Positions 1-8,500 of a stretch of 64,000 bases of DNA are shown here, in pieces. A program made the translations under genes and the position numbers. The DNA is from a virus. The notes below the pieces were generated by a model. The model worked only from the letters and a program-made list of their open reading frames with translations, did no database searches and was not told where the DNA came from. The stretch lies in the IMG/VR virus record IMGVR_UViG_3300017786_000003, positions 43,861 to 107,860 of that record; one strand, 5' to 3'. Within the stretch, counting starts at the first letter, position 1; the number at the start of each line of letters is the position of its first letter.

Positions 1-186
1 TTTCTTACTCCGTCAGAGGGGTTTGATGATTATGCAAACTTCTTAAACATTGATGTTAAAACATTAGAAGAAATAGGAGAGTTATGTTCTAAACCAGATC
101 TTGAAAAAGAAACTTTAGTTGATAATAATCAATTTTTATATCAACTATTAAAAAATAGTTCCATATATTTGTCAAAATCAAAATAA
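1..186 (+). CDS. C-terminal fragment of unknown protein (5' partial)
   Basis: The first frame is open from base 1 to a TAA at 184-186 and encodes 61 residues ending in ..IYLSKSK. The start lies outside the window. The fragment is acidic and helix-prone and shows no motif I recognise. It ends six bases before the next start, so it is probably co-transcribed with the following gene and with the polymerase region. Function cannot be assigned from this fragment. Confidence 0.6.
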   Translation, partial: FLTPSEGFDDYANFLNIDVKTLEEIGELCSKPDLEKETLVDNNQFLYQLLKNSSIYLSKSK

Positions 187-192
187 CAATTT

Positions 193-609
193 ATGTCACA
201 AATAGGACAAAATATGATGTTAGTAAATTCTAGCTTTAGAAATGCTAAATCATTCACATTAATTCCAGTGAGTAATGACTCACCATATGTAGAAGCTATG
301 TTTGACCCAACGTCAGGCATCTTAGCTGTCATCAGTAAAGTGATGAAACAATCTTATCACATGGTACCTAAATTAGATGATGAAGGTCAACCTATGAGAT
401 TAAAGAAACCTAATATGCAGACGGGTAAAACTGTTAAAGAAGAAAGAAGATTGGTTGATACCTTTTCTGAGTTTTATCTTAGTGATAGAGAAGACATTGA
501 AAGATTTATACATATGTTTGCAGTTAATGCAGACAACTTTAGTGTAGAAGAATTCTTTGTGGATCTTAAAAAAACTGAGCCATCAAAAATTATATTACCT
601 GGACAGTAG
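193..609 (+). CDS. Hypothetical protein upstream of DNA polymerase
   Basis: A 138-residue soluble protein with no signal peptide or membrane segment. The N-terminal half reads as a compact beta-rich domain (around SFRNAKSFTLIPV and SPYVEAMFDP). A basic middle carries KPNMQTGKTVKEERR, and the C-terminal half is acidic and helical. I do not recognise the family. It lies six bases after the preceding gene and is followed by an intrinsic-terminator hairpin, so it appears to end a transcription unit just before the polymerase gene. Its position suggests a replication or early accessory role, but that is inference from location only. Confidence 0.7.
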   Translation: MSQIGQNMMLVNSSFRNAKSFTLIPVSNDSPYVEAMFDPTSGILAVISKVMKQSYHMVPKLDDEGQPMRLKKPNMQTGKTVKEERRLVDTFSEFYLSDREDIERFIHMFAVNADNFSVEEFFVDLKKTEPSKIILPGQ

Positions 610-643
610 ATTTCGTGGTTGACTTGCTACTGACTTAAAAAGG

Positions 644-668
644 AAAGCCTATTGACGTAGGCTTTTTT
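644..668 (+). terminator. Intrinsic terminator before the polymerase gene
   Basis: An 8-bp perfect stem, AAAGCCTA (644-651) with TAGGCTTT (658-665), encloses a 6-base loop and runs into a T tract ending at 669. It sits between the 138-residue gene and polB and ends only about 26 bases before the polB ATG. It could therefore act as terminator, attenuator or mRNA-end stabiliser rather than a simple operon boundary. Confidence 0.75.
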
Positions 669-694
669 TGGCTCTAATAATTAAAAATGTAAAT

Positions 695-2689
695 ATGAAA
701 CACTGGGTAATGGACTATGAAACGTTATCTAATTGTTTTACAGGTGTATTTGAACATTACAAAACTTCAGAAACTAAAGTCTTTGTGATACATGATCTGC
801 AAAATGATTTAGATATTCTAATTGAGTTCTTAAAACAAAATATAAAAAACAGAGAGTGGCATATATCCTATAATGGATTAGCTTTTGATGGACAGGTCAC
901 TCATTATATATTAGATAACTATAATAAGTGGGACTCTAATCTTAGTGGATGTGATATAGCTTGTACTATATATAATTATGCACAAAGTTGTATTCAAAAA
1001 TCTAGGAATAAAGAGTTTCAAGATTATCCGCAATGGAAAATGCAAATAGGTCAGATAGATATATTTAAAATGCATCATTGGGATAACCCTGCTAAACGTT
1101 CTAGTTTAAAATGGATTCAGTATAGTATGGATTGGCAAAATATTCTTGATATGCCTATACATCATGACACAGAGATAACTACTCAAGAAGAGATAGATAC
1201 AATTCTTGAGTATTGTATTAATGATGTCAAGTCTACTAAAGAAATATACAATAGATCTAAATCACAGATTGGGCTTAGAAAAGAACTTACTAAAACATAT
1301 GGAATAAATATGTTTAGTGCTTCTGAACCAAGAATAAGTAAAGATATATTTGGTTATTATCTAACTAAGATGCTAAACGTTAGTAAAAGGGATCTTAGAA
1401 ATATGAAGACATATAGAGATAGTATTAAGATATCAGACATTATCTTACCCTATATTAAGTTTACATCTCTTGAGATGAATACACTACTTAGTAGATTCAG
1501 ATCTCTTGAAGTTGATGGTAAAAGCTTAAAAGGTAGTTTCAAGTATGGTCTAGACTATAAAGGTGTTAAAACCCACTTTGGTTTAGGCGGGGTACACGGT
1601 GCTGCTAGCAAAGGTGTTTATGAGAGTGATGAGGATATGGTTATAATGTCTTCAGATGTAACCAGTTTCTATCCTAATCTTGCTATAAAGAATAAGTTTG
1701 CCCCAGGTCATTTCCCTAAAGAAGAATTTTGTAATCAATATGAATGGTTCTTTAATGAAAGAAAGAAGATACCTAAGAGTAATCCTATGAACTATGTCTA
1801 TAAGATTATACTTAACAGTACCTTTGGCCTTAGTAATGATGATAAGAGTTTCTTTTATGATCCTGAGTTATGTTTACGTATTACAATTAATGGTCAGTTA
1901 ACGCTGATGATGTTGTATGAAATGATTATGGAAAGGATCCCCGGTGCATTTGCTTTATTGCAGAATACTGATGGTGTAGAAACTTTAATACCACGTTCTT
2001 ATATAGAAGAGTACATGGCTATTTGTAAAGAGTGGGAAGAAATAACTAACTTACAACTGGAGCATGATGAATATCAAAAGCTTGTATTAGCTGATGTCAA
2101 TAATTATATTGGTGTGAATAACTTTGTAGAAGTTGACATCACTAAATGGAGAGAAGTTAAACAGAGTCAGCCTCATTATCTTTTTAAGGTAGAGAATGAT
2201 AAGTTTAGCTTTGCTCCGGTTAAGTTAAAGGGACGTTTTGATTTCCATAATTTACAGCTACATAAGAATAAATCCAAACTAGTTATACCAAAAGCTATTT
2301 ATAATTACTTTGTTCATGATACTTTACCAGAACAATATCTAGATGAAAATAAAAACATCTTAGATTACTGTATTGGTGGCAAGTCTAAAGGACAATGGGA
2401 ACAAGTAGCACGCTCTATTAAAGACGGATCTTTCTATGAAGAGAAGTTACAGAAAATTAATAGATACTTTATATCTAAAAATGGTGTCAAGATTATAAAA
2501 GTAAATAAAAATGATCAGAGAGAGATACAATTAGAATCAGGTAAATGGCTACAAACAGTATTTAATGATATGAAGGTTGAACCTAAATGGGATAACTACA
2601 ATATTAATAAAGCTTACTATTTGCAGGCTATAGAAACTGAGATTAATAATATCTTATCTGTTTCAACTAATCAACTTAAACTATTTTAA
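695..2689 (+). CDS. Family B DNA polymerase with 3'-5' exonuclease
   Basis: Replicative DNA polymerase of about 664 residues. The DnaQ-like exonuclease comes first: ExoI D7-Y-E9, ExoII around N60-D65 (SYNGLAFD) and ExoIII Y173-x3-D177 (YCINDV). The polymerase core follows: motif A D321-VTSFYP, motif B K370-x3-N374-x3-G378 (KIILNSTFG) and motif C with T425-D426-G (QNTDGVE) in place of the usual YxDTD. These are the classic family B landmarks in order, and this compact form fits crAss-like phage polymerases. A TTG at 668 is in frame but lies in the terminator T tract, so the ATG at 695 (MKHWVMDYET) is the likelier start. The stop overlaps the next start (TAATG). The protein is short, with a small thumb region. 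Confidence 0.9.
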   Translation: MKHWVMDYETLSNCFTGVFEHYKTSETKVFVIHDLQNDLDILIEFLKQNIKNREWHISYNGLAFDGQVTHYILDNYNKWDSNLSGCDIACTIYNYAQSCIQKSRNKEFQDYPQWKMQIGQIDIFKMHHWDNPAKRSSLKWIQYSMDWQNILDMPIHHDTEITTQEEIDTILEYCINDVKSTKEIYNRSKSQIGLRKELTKTYGINMFSASEPRISKDIFGYYLTKMLNVSKRDLRNMKTYRDSIKISDIILPYIKFTSLEMNTLLSRFRSLEVDGKSLKGSFKYGLDYKGVKTHFGLGGVHGAASKGVYESDEDMVIMSSDVTSFYPNLAIKNKFAPGHFPKEEFCNQYEWFFNERKKIPKSNPMNYVYKIILNSTFGLSNDDKSFFYDPELCLRITINGQLTLMMLYEMIMERIPGAFALLQNTDGVETLIPRSYIEEYMAICKEWEEITNLQLEHDEYQKLVLADVNNYIGVNNFVEVDITKWREVKQSQPHYLFKVENDKFSFAPVKLKGRFDFHNLQLHKNKSKLVIPKAIYNYFVHDTLPEQYLDENKNILDYCIGGKSKGQWEQVARSIKDGSFYEEKLQKINRYFISKNGVKIIKVNKNDQREIQLESGKWLQTVFNDMKVEPKWDNYNINKAYYLQAIETEINNILSVSTNQLKLF

Positions 2690-2925
2690 TGATAACTAAA
2701 CAGCTACATGATGTACCTGTCGGGAGTAAAGTCAAGATAATAAGACCCAAACATTATCTTGGCACTCCCCCAGCATCATTTAATATTAAAGAAGATGAAG
2801 TATTAACTTATACTTTTAAGGATGGCATGTATGCATGCTGTACAGATGAGGAAGGCAATAAATTACATGTTGCAGGCTGGACTGAAGTAGAAATTATTGA
2901 AGAACGTTTGGCTGACTCAGAATAA
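2689..2925 (+). CDS. Small beta-rich protein coupled to polB
   Basis: A 78-residue protein whose ATG overlaps the polymerase stop (TAATG), implying translational coupling. The sequence has a small SH3-like look: alternating hydrophobics (GSKVKIIRP, EVLTYTF, WTEVEIIEE) with glycine turns and an acidic tail. No catalytic motif is visible. The coupling suggests a polymerase accessory or another replication role, but I recognise no family. Confidence 0.7.
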   Translation: MITKQLHDVPVGSKVKIIRPKHYLGTPPASFNIKEDEVLTYTFKDGMYACCTDEEGNKLHVAGWTEVEIIEERLADSE

Positions 2926-2956
2926 TTAATTATATTTACACTTAAAAAGTTTAATT

Positions 2957-3832
2957 ATGGGATATATAAAACCAAAAGAAACCACAAGATGGCATTTAGA
3001 AAATGCACCTTTACCAAATCATGGTAAGAGTTATACAGTTATATCACACAAACAGGTGATAGATAACACTATGAAACTGCTCAATGATAGCGGATTCATT
3101 ATACAAAAATCATTTTATAGAGCTAGTACAAATGCTAGCGTAGCACAAGGTATATATTATATACATCCTGCTAATACTAAAAATGATTTAATATTAAATG
3201 AAGGTGAGCTAGGGATGATGTTTGCCTGGACAAATTCATATGATAAGAGCACACGTTTTCAATGTGCTATTGGAGGATATGTAAAAGTATCCTCAAACGG
3301 TCTTATAGCTGGAGACTTATTAAATTATAAAAGAAAGCACACGGGATCTGCAGACATGGATGCTAAAGTACAAATTAGTAATCAAATAAAAAATGCAGAG
3401 AAGTATTATGAACGCATAATACAAGACCGTAATGTTATGAAAGATGTTAGAATTACTAGACAACAACAATCTGAATTGATTGGTAGATTGTTTATTGATG
3501 AAAAACTTCTTGACTCACAACAAATGAGTAATATTAAAGCAGAAATGCACAAACCTACATATCAATATGATACTAATCCTGAAACTGCATGGTGTTTTTA
3601 TAATGTCATTTCTAATGCATTAAAGAAGGCCCATCCAAGAGAGTGGTTATGTGATCAACAAAACTTTCATGACTTTATGATTGCTCTTTGTCTTAGTAAT
3701 AGTTACGTAACTATAGAAGAGGAAGTAGAAATTATAGGAGAAAATGAGTTTGATAATATAGTTGTGGGAGAAGATGTAGAAATATTTGATGATGGTACAT
3801 GGATTAATCCTCAAGTATCTTTAGCATTATGA
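2957..3832 (+). CDS. DUF932-like phage/plasmid protein
   Basis: A 291-residue soluble protein. The overall pattern resembles the DUF932 (phage/plasmid-like TIGR03299) family: an N-terminal beta domain including a segment around GELGMMFAWTNSYDKSTRF, a helical middle with many charged residues, and a C-terminal element (NPETAWCFYNVISNAL, then a helix ending in HDFMIALC) typical of that family's 'W..yN.....a' signature. Members are common beside replication genes in phages and plasmids, and their biochemical role is not established. The end is acidic. Its stop overlaps the ATG of a tiny membrane ORF. Family assignment is by eye and moderate. Confidence 0.6.
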   Translation: MGYIKPKETTRWHLENAPLPNHGKSYTVISHKQVIDNTMKLLNDSGFIIQKSFYRASTNASVAQGIYYIHPANTKNDLILNEGELGMMFAWTNSYDKSTRFQCAIGGYVKVSSNGLIAGDLLNYKRKHTGSADMDAKVQISNQIKNAEKYYERIIQDRNVMKDVRITRQQQSELIGRLFIDEKLLDSQQMSNIKAEMHKPTYQYDTNPETAWCFYNVISNALKKAHPREWLCDQQNFHDFMIALCLSNSYVTIEEEVEIIGENEFDNIVVGEDVEIFDDGTWINPQVSLAL

Positions 3833-3906
3833 CACTAAACATCATTTTATTGGGAATATTATGTTTATGTATTTACATATGTTTCTGTATGAATGAAACC
3901 AAATAA
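3829..3906 (+). CDS. Candidate 25-residue membrane microprotein
   Basis: A short ORF starting at an ATG that overlaps the upstream TGA (ATGA). It encodes 25 residues, nearly all one hydrophobic segment (NIILLGILCLCIYICFC) followed by MNETK. Four of the hydrophobic residues are cysteines. The overlapped start and membrane-spanning composition favour a real coupled microprotein over chance, but it is short and no homologue is recognisable. A hairpin with T tract follows at once. Confidence 0.35.
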   Translation: MTLNIILLGILCLCIYICFCMNETK

Positions 3907-3908
3907 TT

Positions 3909-3960
3909 AGGAGACAACCAACTGGGGTCAAGTTTTTGCATTCTTGGCCCTTCTCCTTTT
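3909..3960 (+). terminator. Two-tier hairpin with T tract
   Basis: AGGAGA (3909-3914) pairs with TCTCCT (3952-3957). Inside it, GGGTCAAG (3925-3932) pairs with CTTGGCCC (3943-3950) with a single G-T pair around a 10-base loop. Four T follow. This is a plausible intrinsic terminator or attenuator, lying only 12 bases before the next ATG at 3973. Confidence 0.5.
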
Positions 3961-3972
3961 AAATATAAACAA

Positions 3973-4395
3973 ATGAAAGATAAAGCAACTAAAAGAAAAG
4001 AAAGACCAGTATTTACTGGAGTATTAAAATATTTTCCGGATGCTATTATGGAAATAGCACGTGTATCACTACAAGGGAACAAACAACACCATCCAAATAA
4101 ACCTTTACATTGGGATCGTAGTAAATCAAATGATGATTTTGATGCATTAGCTAGACATTTAATTGATGCAGGAACTATAGATGATGATGGAATTCGTCAC
4201 ACATCAAAGGTTGCCTGGAGAGCGTTGGCTTGCTTACAAAAAGAGCTTGAGCTTGAGAAAGAGAAAGGTCTTCTAGGTGCTGTGGAACAATATAATAGAA
4301 ACCGTGATGTTAAGGATCATATAACTTCTATTGAACAACTGCCATATGAAATTATAAGTGGAACAGAGTCAGCATATGTTGATGGAGGAGTATAG
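3973..4395 (+). CDS. dATP/dGTP diphosphohydrolase-like protein (DUF5664 type)
   Basis: A 140-residue protein with the layout of the phage 'dATP/dGTP diphosphohydrolase N-terminal' family (DUF5664, MazG-like all-alpha). It has a short lead-in, a helix PDAIMEIARVSLQGNKQH, then N-K-P-L-HWDR, followed by FDALARHLIDAG and a DDDGIRHTSKVAWRALACL helix. In the family the RHL..G and D..G..H motifs form the nucleotide/metal site, and all are present here. Such enzymes hydrolyse purine dNTPs and shape phage dNTP pools, which fits the ribonucleotide reductase genes further along. The diphosphohydrolase activity is inferred from the fold family. It ends five bases before the next gene. Confidence 0.6.
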   Translation: MKDKATKRKERPVFTGVLKYFPDAIMEIARVSLQGNKQHHPNKPLHWDRSKSNDDFDALARHLIDAGTIDDDGIRHTSKVAWRALACLQKELELEKEKGLLGAVEQYNRNRDVKDHITSIEQLPYEIISGTESAYVDGGV

Positions 4396-4400
4396 AAACT

Positions 4401-4607
4401 ATGACTAAGAAAGAAAAAAGAGAACTAGAAAGATATGCTAAAGCTGGCATTATTCCTTGTACAGAAGATAGCCAAGTGTATAGCTGGCAGAGAACAAACA
4501 AGAAAGCAACAGCTCGTGCTTCACACGGACCCAATGGTGCGTATGAAGTTAGAAAAATAGAAGATGTAATGGCTGAAAGGCGAAAAAAAAATAAAAAAAG
4601 AAAATGA
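4401..4607 (+). CDS. Small basic hypothetical protein
   Basis: A 68-residue, lysine/arginine-rich protein ending in a strongly basic tail (AERRKKNKKRK). The middle contains a mildly conserved-looking SHGPNGAYEV stretch. There is no membrane segment or catalytic motif. Its stop overlaps the next ATG (ATGA), so it is co-translated with the lipoprotein gene. A nucleic-acid-binding role would fit the charge but is not demonstrated. Confidence 0.65.
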   Translation: MTKKEKRELERYAKAGIIPCTEDSQVYSWQRTNKKATARASHGPNGAYEVRKIEDVMAERRKKNKKRK

Positions 4608-4840
4608 AAAATAAAAGTATAATTCAGTGGTGTATATACGTAGGAGTATATTTAATGATATTATTTCATTTGTTAAGTTGTAAACCAACTGTATATAATC
4701 CAGATACGGATCCTGAAGTCTTAGACTGGTACATTGATAATAATGATACTATTATATATACTAAACAGGATTCTATTAGAGATGAACGTGAAAGGTGGGA
4801 GTATATTAGAAGCCTTGAACATGATAGCTTGTGGGAATGA
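4604..4840 (+). CDS. Small predicted lipoprotein
   Basis: A 78-residue protein with a basic N-terminus (MKNKS), a hydrophobic segment at about residues 7-24 and a lipobox LLSC ending at Cys26, followed by an acidic, polar domain of about 50 residues. This is the pattern of a signal-peptidase-II lipoprotein. In phages, small lipoproteins act as outer spanin subunits or as superinfection-exclusion proteins. Placement in the replication-strand block rather than the lysis region leans towards an early envelope role, but that is inference. Starts and stops overlap with both neighbours (ATGA). Confidence 0.65.
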   Translation: MKNKSIIQWCIYVGVYLMILFHLLSCKPTVYNPDTDPEVLDWYIDNNDTIIYTKQDSIRDERERWEYIRSLEHDSLWE

Positions 4841-5019
4841 GATACTTTAGTGTTTGGTACATACCGTATGATAAATTACTTAGTGATGACCCGCAGTATT
4901 ACAGCAAATGGATGGCTGTAATGGCTGATAATAAAGGAGATGCTAAACAAATGGGAAGACAAGATGGTCTTGTTACCAGAGTTGAGCTATTAAATAAGAA
5001 TAACAAAAAGGTGTTTTAG
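4837..5019 (+). CDS. Small hypothetical protein, last gene of the left + block
   Basis: About 60 residues when started at the ATG at 4837, which overlaps the upstream TGA (ATGA). A GTG two codons earlier (4831) is possible but less likely. The sequence (RYFSVWYIPYDKLL ... VTRVELLNKNNKKVF) looks like a small alpha/beta protein. No family is recognised. It is the final gene before a convergent junction with the fibre operon. Confidence 0.6.
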   Translation: MRYFSVWYIPYDKLLSDDPQYYSKWMAVMADNKGDAKQMGRQDGLVTRVELLNKNNKKVF

Positions 5020-5099
5020 ATAAGGGAGGGTAGGCAATACTGCCAAATAATTTTATAGGTGTAAGATACCTTAATATTAAATGTTTAGCCCTTCCTTAT
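5020..5099. other. Structured intergenic element at convergent junction
   Basis: ATAAGGGAGGG (5020-5030) can pair over 11 bp (one G-T) with CCCTTCCTTAT (5089-5099). Two small hairpins lie inside: GGCA/TGCC (5033-5036 with 5041-5044) and AGGT/ACCT (5057-5060 with 5068-5071, 7-base loop). Located between the stops of two convergent blocks, it may be a bidirectional terminator or a multi-branched RNA. It does not meet tRNA geometry. Confidence 0.4.
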
Positions 5100-5519
5100 T
5101 TAACTCCAGAATATACCACCTACAACATCACCTGCTCCTACTGCACCAGTATTACCATCAGCAGATCCTGTAGTTAAATTCATACCTAATCCTAATTTAA
5201 ATTGAAAACCAACTTCTAAAGATAGATCTAAATAACTATCTGCTGCTACACAGAAGGTTGCAACAGGAATATCTGAATTGACAGGGGCTGTAGCTTTATC
5301 AAATAATCTTAAAAACATATCAGAACTAGTATTATTATGAAGGTTTATAGCATATACACTACCTCCACCTTTTTTAATAAAATCCAGATTGGTTCCAGCT
5401 GATGAAAGTACTCTATGAATAGCTACTCCACCAAATCCATATTGATTTGGCATAGCCATAGACTTTGGGTATTGTGAGTTTAAGCTTGATGACTCTGATG
5501 TATTAAATTTTACTCCCAT
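5100..5519 (-). CDS. Small beta-rich virion-type protein
   Basis: A 139-residue protein dominated by beta-strand-like alternation. It has an element VYAINLHNNTSSDMFLRLFD, a P-rich turn (SDIPVATF), and a C-terminal glycine-rich segment ending GGIFWS. The pattern resembles small beta-sandwich phage proteins found next to fibres or head decorations, but no exact family is named. It is the last gene of the minus-strand fibre operon and directly follows the 1218-residue fibre. A structural role in the virion is an inference from position and composition. Confidence 0.6.
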   Translation of the reverse strand: MGVKFNTSESSSLNSQYPKSMAMPNQYGFGGVAIHRVLSSAGTNLDFIKKGGGSVYAINLHNNTSSDMFLRLFDKATAPVNSDIPVATFCVAADSYLDLSLEVGFQFKLGLGMNLTTGSADGNTGAVGAGDVVGGIFWS

Positions 5520-5551
5520 TTTATTTTATTTTAATTGTTTATTATATTATA

Positions 5552-8500
5552 CTATTGATACATAGTACATGTTATTTCATAAGTTTGAGCTCCCTTAAAT
5601 CCTACTACTGCACTTGTTCCATTAGTACCTATTACTTCACCTTGGAAACCAGTTGTAGTATGATTTCTTGTTACAAATGAAAGAATAGAGGCATTACCCA
5701 TACTTTTTACTATAGTACATTGAACTAAATAGTTTGCACTAGGTCTTGTTTGATTAAAAGTTATTGTAAACAATCCGGTTCCTGAATTATATGCTACTTG
5801 GTTATTTCCTGGATAAGTTGAATCACCTTGATTAACTATACCACTAACACCAAATGAAAAATAATCACTTGGTCCTGGATCAGAAACAACTAAGTTTTTA
5901 ACCTCAGTATACTTAACTTTATTGGCATCATCTACATCTTGGTATATTATTAAATCAGAACCATCAGGAATTGATCCAGATGCATTTTGTGCTGATTGGA
6001 TAACAGAACTTGTACCTACATATTCTACAGCTATATCATCTGCATTAGCTTTTAAACCTGCCCCAGCTCCAACATTAAGTGTTAATGTTCCAGTAGTACC
6101 ACTACCTGCTTCAGAACAACCTGTTCCTGCAGTAAGGCTTGTTACTAATGGTAATGCACTAATAGCAACTCTTTTAACAGTATTAGAATCGTCAGCATCA
6201 TTAAATATTATCTCATCTGCTATGTCTGCTGAACCGGCTCCTGGTACTTTTACTAGGTTATCAGCTCCTACAAATTTAACACCTATAGTAGGGTTAACAG
6301 TACTAGATCCAGATTCTATTTCTAATGCTTCACCTGCTGTAATAGATGTAACTGTACCCGCTGGAGGTGCTGATCCTGCAGTAATTGAAGTAATATGTCC
6401 GGTTGAATTAACTGTTATGGATGCAGGATGAGCTGATGTACCTGCTGAAATAGAGTCAGTGTGATTAACTGTAACAGTATTAGTTGTAAGTGGACCTGGA
6501 CCAGTTGATGCCTCAGTAATTACTGTTGTTAAACCTGTTCCACCGGCAATATCAAAATTCTCATCAGTATTTACTACTTGAGCTGGATTTGTATCCGCTT
6601 GTAATGTAAATCCATTGTAGAACCCTGGCATTAAATAAATCTGTTGTTTCTTAAGTGTATTACCATCAGAGGTATCACTAAACATGTAATAGTCAAGAGT
6701 AGCTGGATTTGACTCCGTAGCTCTTGCCATAATTAAGTTGTCTGATCCGGCTATATCAACACCAATTGTAATAGTATCTGTGGTTGAAGTGTTTACTGTT
6801 AGACCACCAAACGTTGAAGCTTGATTTGCAGCAGCAACTGTAAGAGTACCACCTAAATTAATAGTTTGCGGATTAGATCCATCACTTACAATAAAGTTAC
6901 CAGCAGCAAAGAAGTTAGAAAGAGTATTCTTTTTTATAGTATCACTATCACTTGCATCACTGAACCAAATAGAATCCGCATCTGTTGGAGTTTCAGTAGA
7001 TGCAGCTAGTATAGCATTATCTGTACCAACATAGTCTATATTGACAATTGGACTACTTGCTGTACCTGTAACAGTTATACCAGTTCCTGCATTAACAGTT
7101 GTACTACCACCGCCTCCACCAGCTGGGACTTGCCATGTACCATCAGCTCTTAAGAATGTGGTTGATTGTGCTGAGCCTGATGAGTCAGGAACATATCCTA
7201 CTACATTACCACCACCAAACTTATTTAAGCTAAGGTTAAGGGTGCTTCCAGAAATGCTTCCTGCAAAAGGAGTTGTATTTCCTGTAGTTAATGATAAGTT
7301 TAATGTTGTTAAGTTATTAAACGGTAAAGCAGATACTAATGATTTCTTTACAGTATTACTATCATCTATATCAGAGAAAAGAATAAAGTCACCAGTAGCT
7401 GGTGTGCCTGCAGTTTGTACTTCTATAAAGTTATCTGTACCGGCTATATCTAAAGCTATTTGTGCAACATTAGGTGTACCACCTGCTACACTAAAGTCTA
7501 AACCAGCTTGTCCCACAAAGTTTATAGTTTCTCCACCAGTTATTTGCTGTACTACACCACCATCTCCTTGAATACCAAAACTATCTGATCTAAGAATATC
7601 TTGAATAACTGCACGCTTTACTGTATTTCCAGCATTAACATCATTAAATACTAAAGTATCTGTAGCAATATCTATTACTCCAGCACCTGCTGATAATATA
7701 AAGTTATCAGCACCAACATAATCTACAGCTACTGTAGCTGTTGGTCCTGTTCCATTTGTTACTGTAATACCATCTCCCTCATCTATTTGAGATATTGTAC
7801 CACTTCCTGCATTAATCCATGCTGTTCCTGAACCAGTAGAACTTAATATTTGTCCGTTAGTTCCAACAGCATTAGTTCCATCATAAAGTCCAGACCTTAG
7901 TCTTACATTACCATTAACATCTAATTTTTGTGTTGGTACAGTATTTATACCTACACCACCTTGTCTTAATATCATTGCAGTAGCAGCAACACCGTCAGTA
8001 GTTTGTATAAACTCTAGTTGAGATCCTCCTGCACCACTGCCATCCCAACCAACTTGTCTAATTTCATTTTTTATACCTGCTTGACCAACTGCATCAAAAA
8101 GCATAATTTGTGCAGTTATATCACTTACATCATTATTATTAGAATCAATTTTTATGATTGATGGTCTATCTCCAGGGTGTTTTATAGATAATGAAGTATT
8201 TGCTGTAGATTGACTTGGAACCCCTATAGCTAAACAATCATCTGAGTTATGCCAAAATAAGTTTGCGTCACTAGATAATGTATCAGCAGCTGACCAGAAT
8301 GCAACTCTTGTTGCTACACCGGTCCCTGTTACAAAACTAAGGCTTGATGCCAAGTCTCCAAGTTTAATACTTTTATTACTATCAGCTGATTCATCATATA
8401 TCATTAACTTATCAGCTATAACTGCATTTGTTGAAAGGTCAGCTAAATTAAGTATGGTAGTACCAATCTCTATAGCACTACCTGTAGAAATTACATTTGA

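Noticed and set aside
668-694. TTG start for the DNA polymerase
   Set aside because: It lies in the T tract of the terminator. The ATG at 695 starts immediately before the first exonuclease motif.
5020-5099. tRNA gene in the intergenic fold
   Set aside because: The closing stem is 11 bp rather than 7, there is no T-loop consensus, and the arms do not match tRNA spacing.
5922-7571. Plus-strand open frames opposite the long fibre (5922-6431, 7041-7571)
   Set aside because: They are antisense to a repetitive fibre with a clear protein pattern. Their translations are low-complexity A/P/V/T, as expected for the complement of T/G/N-rich repeats.
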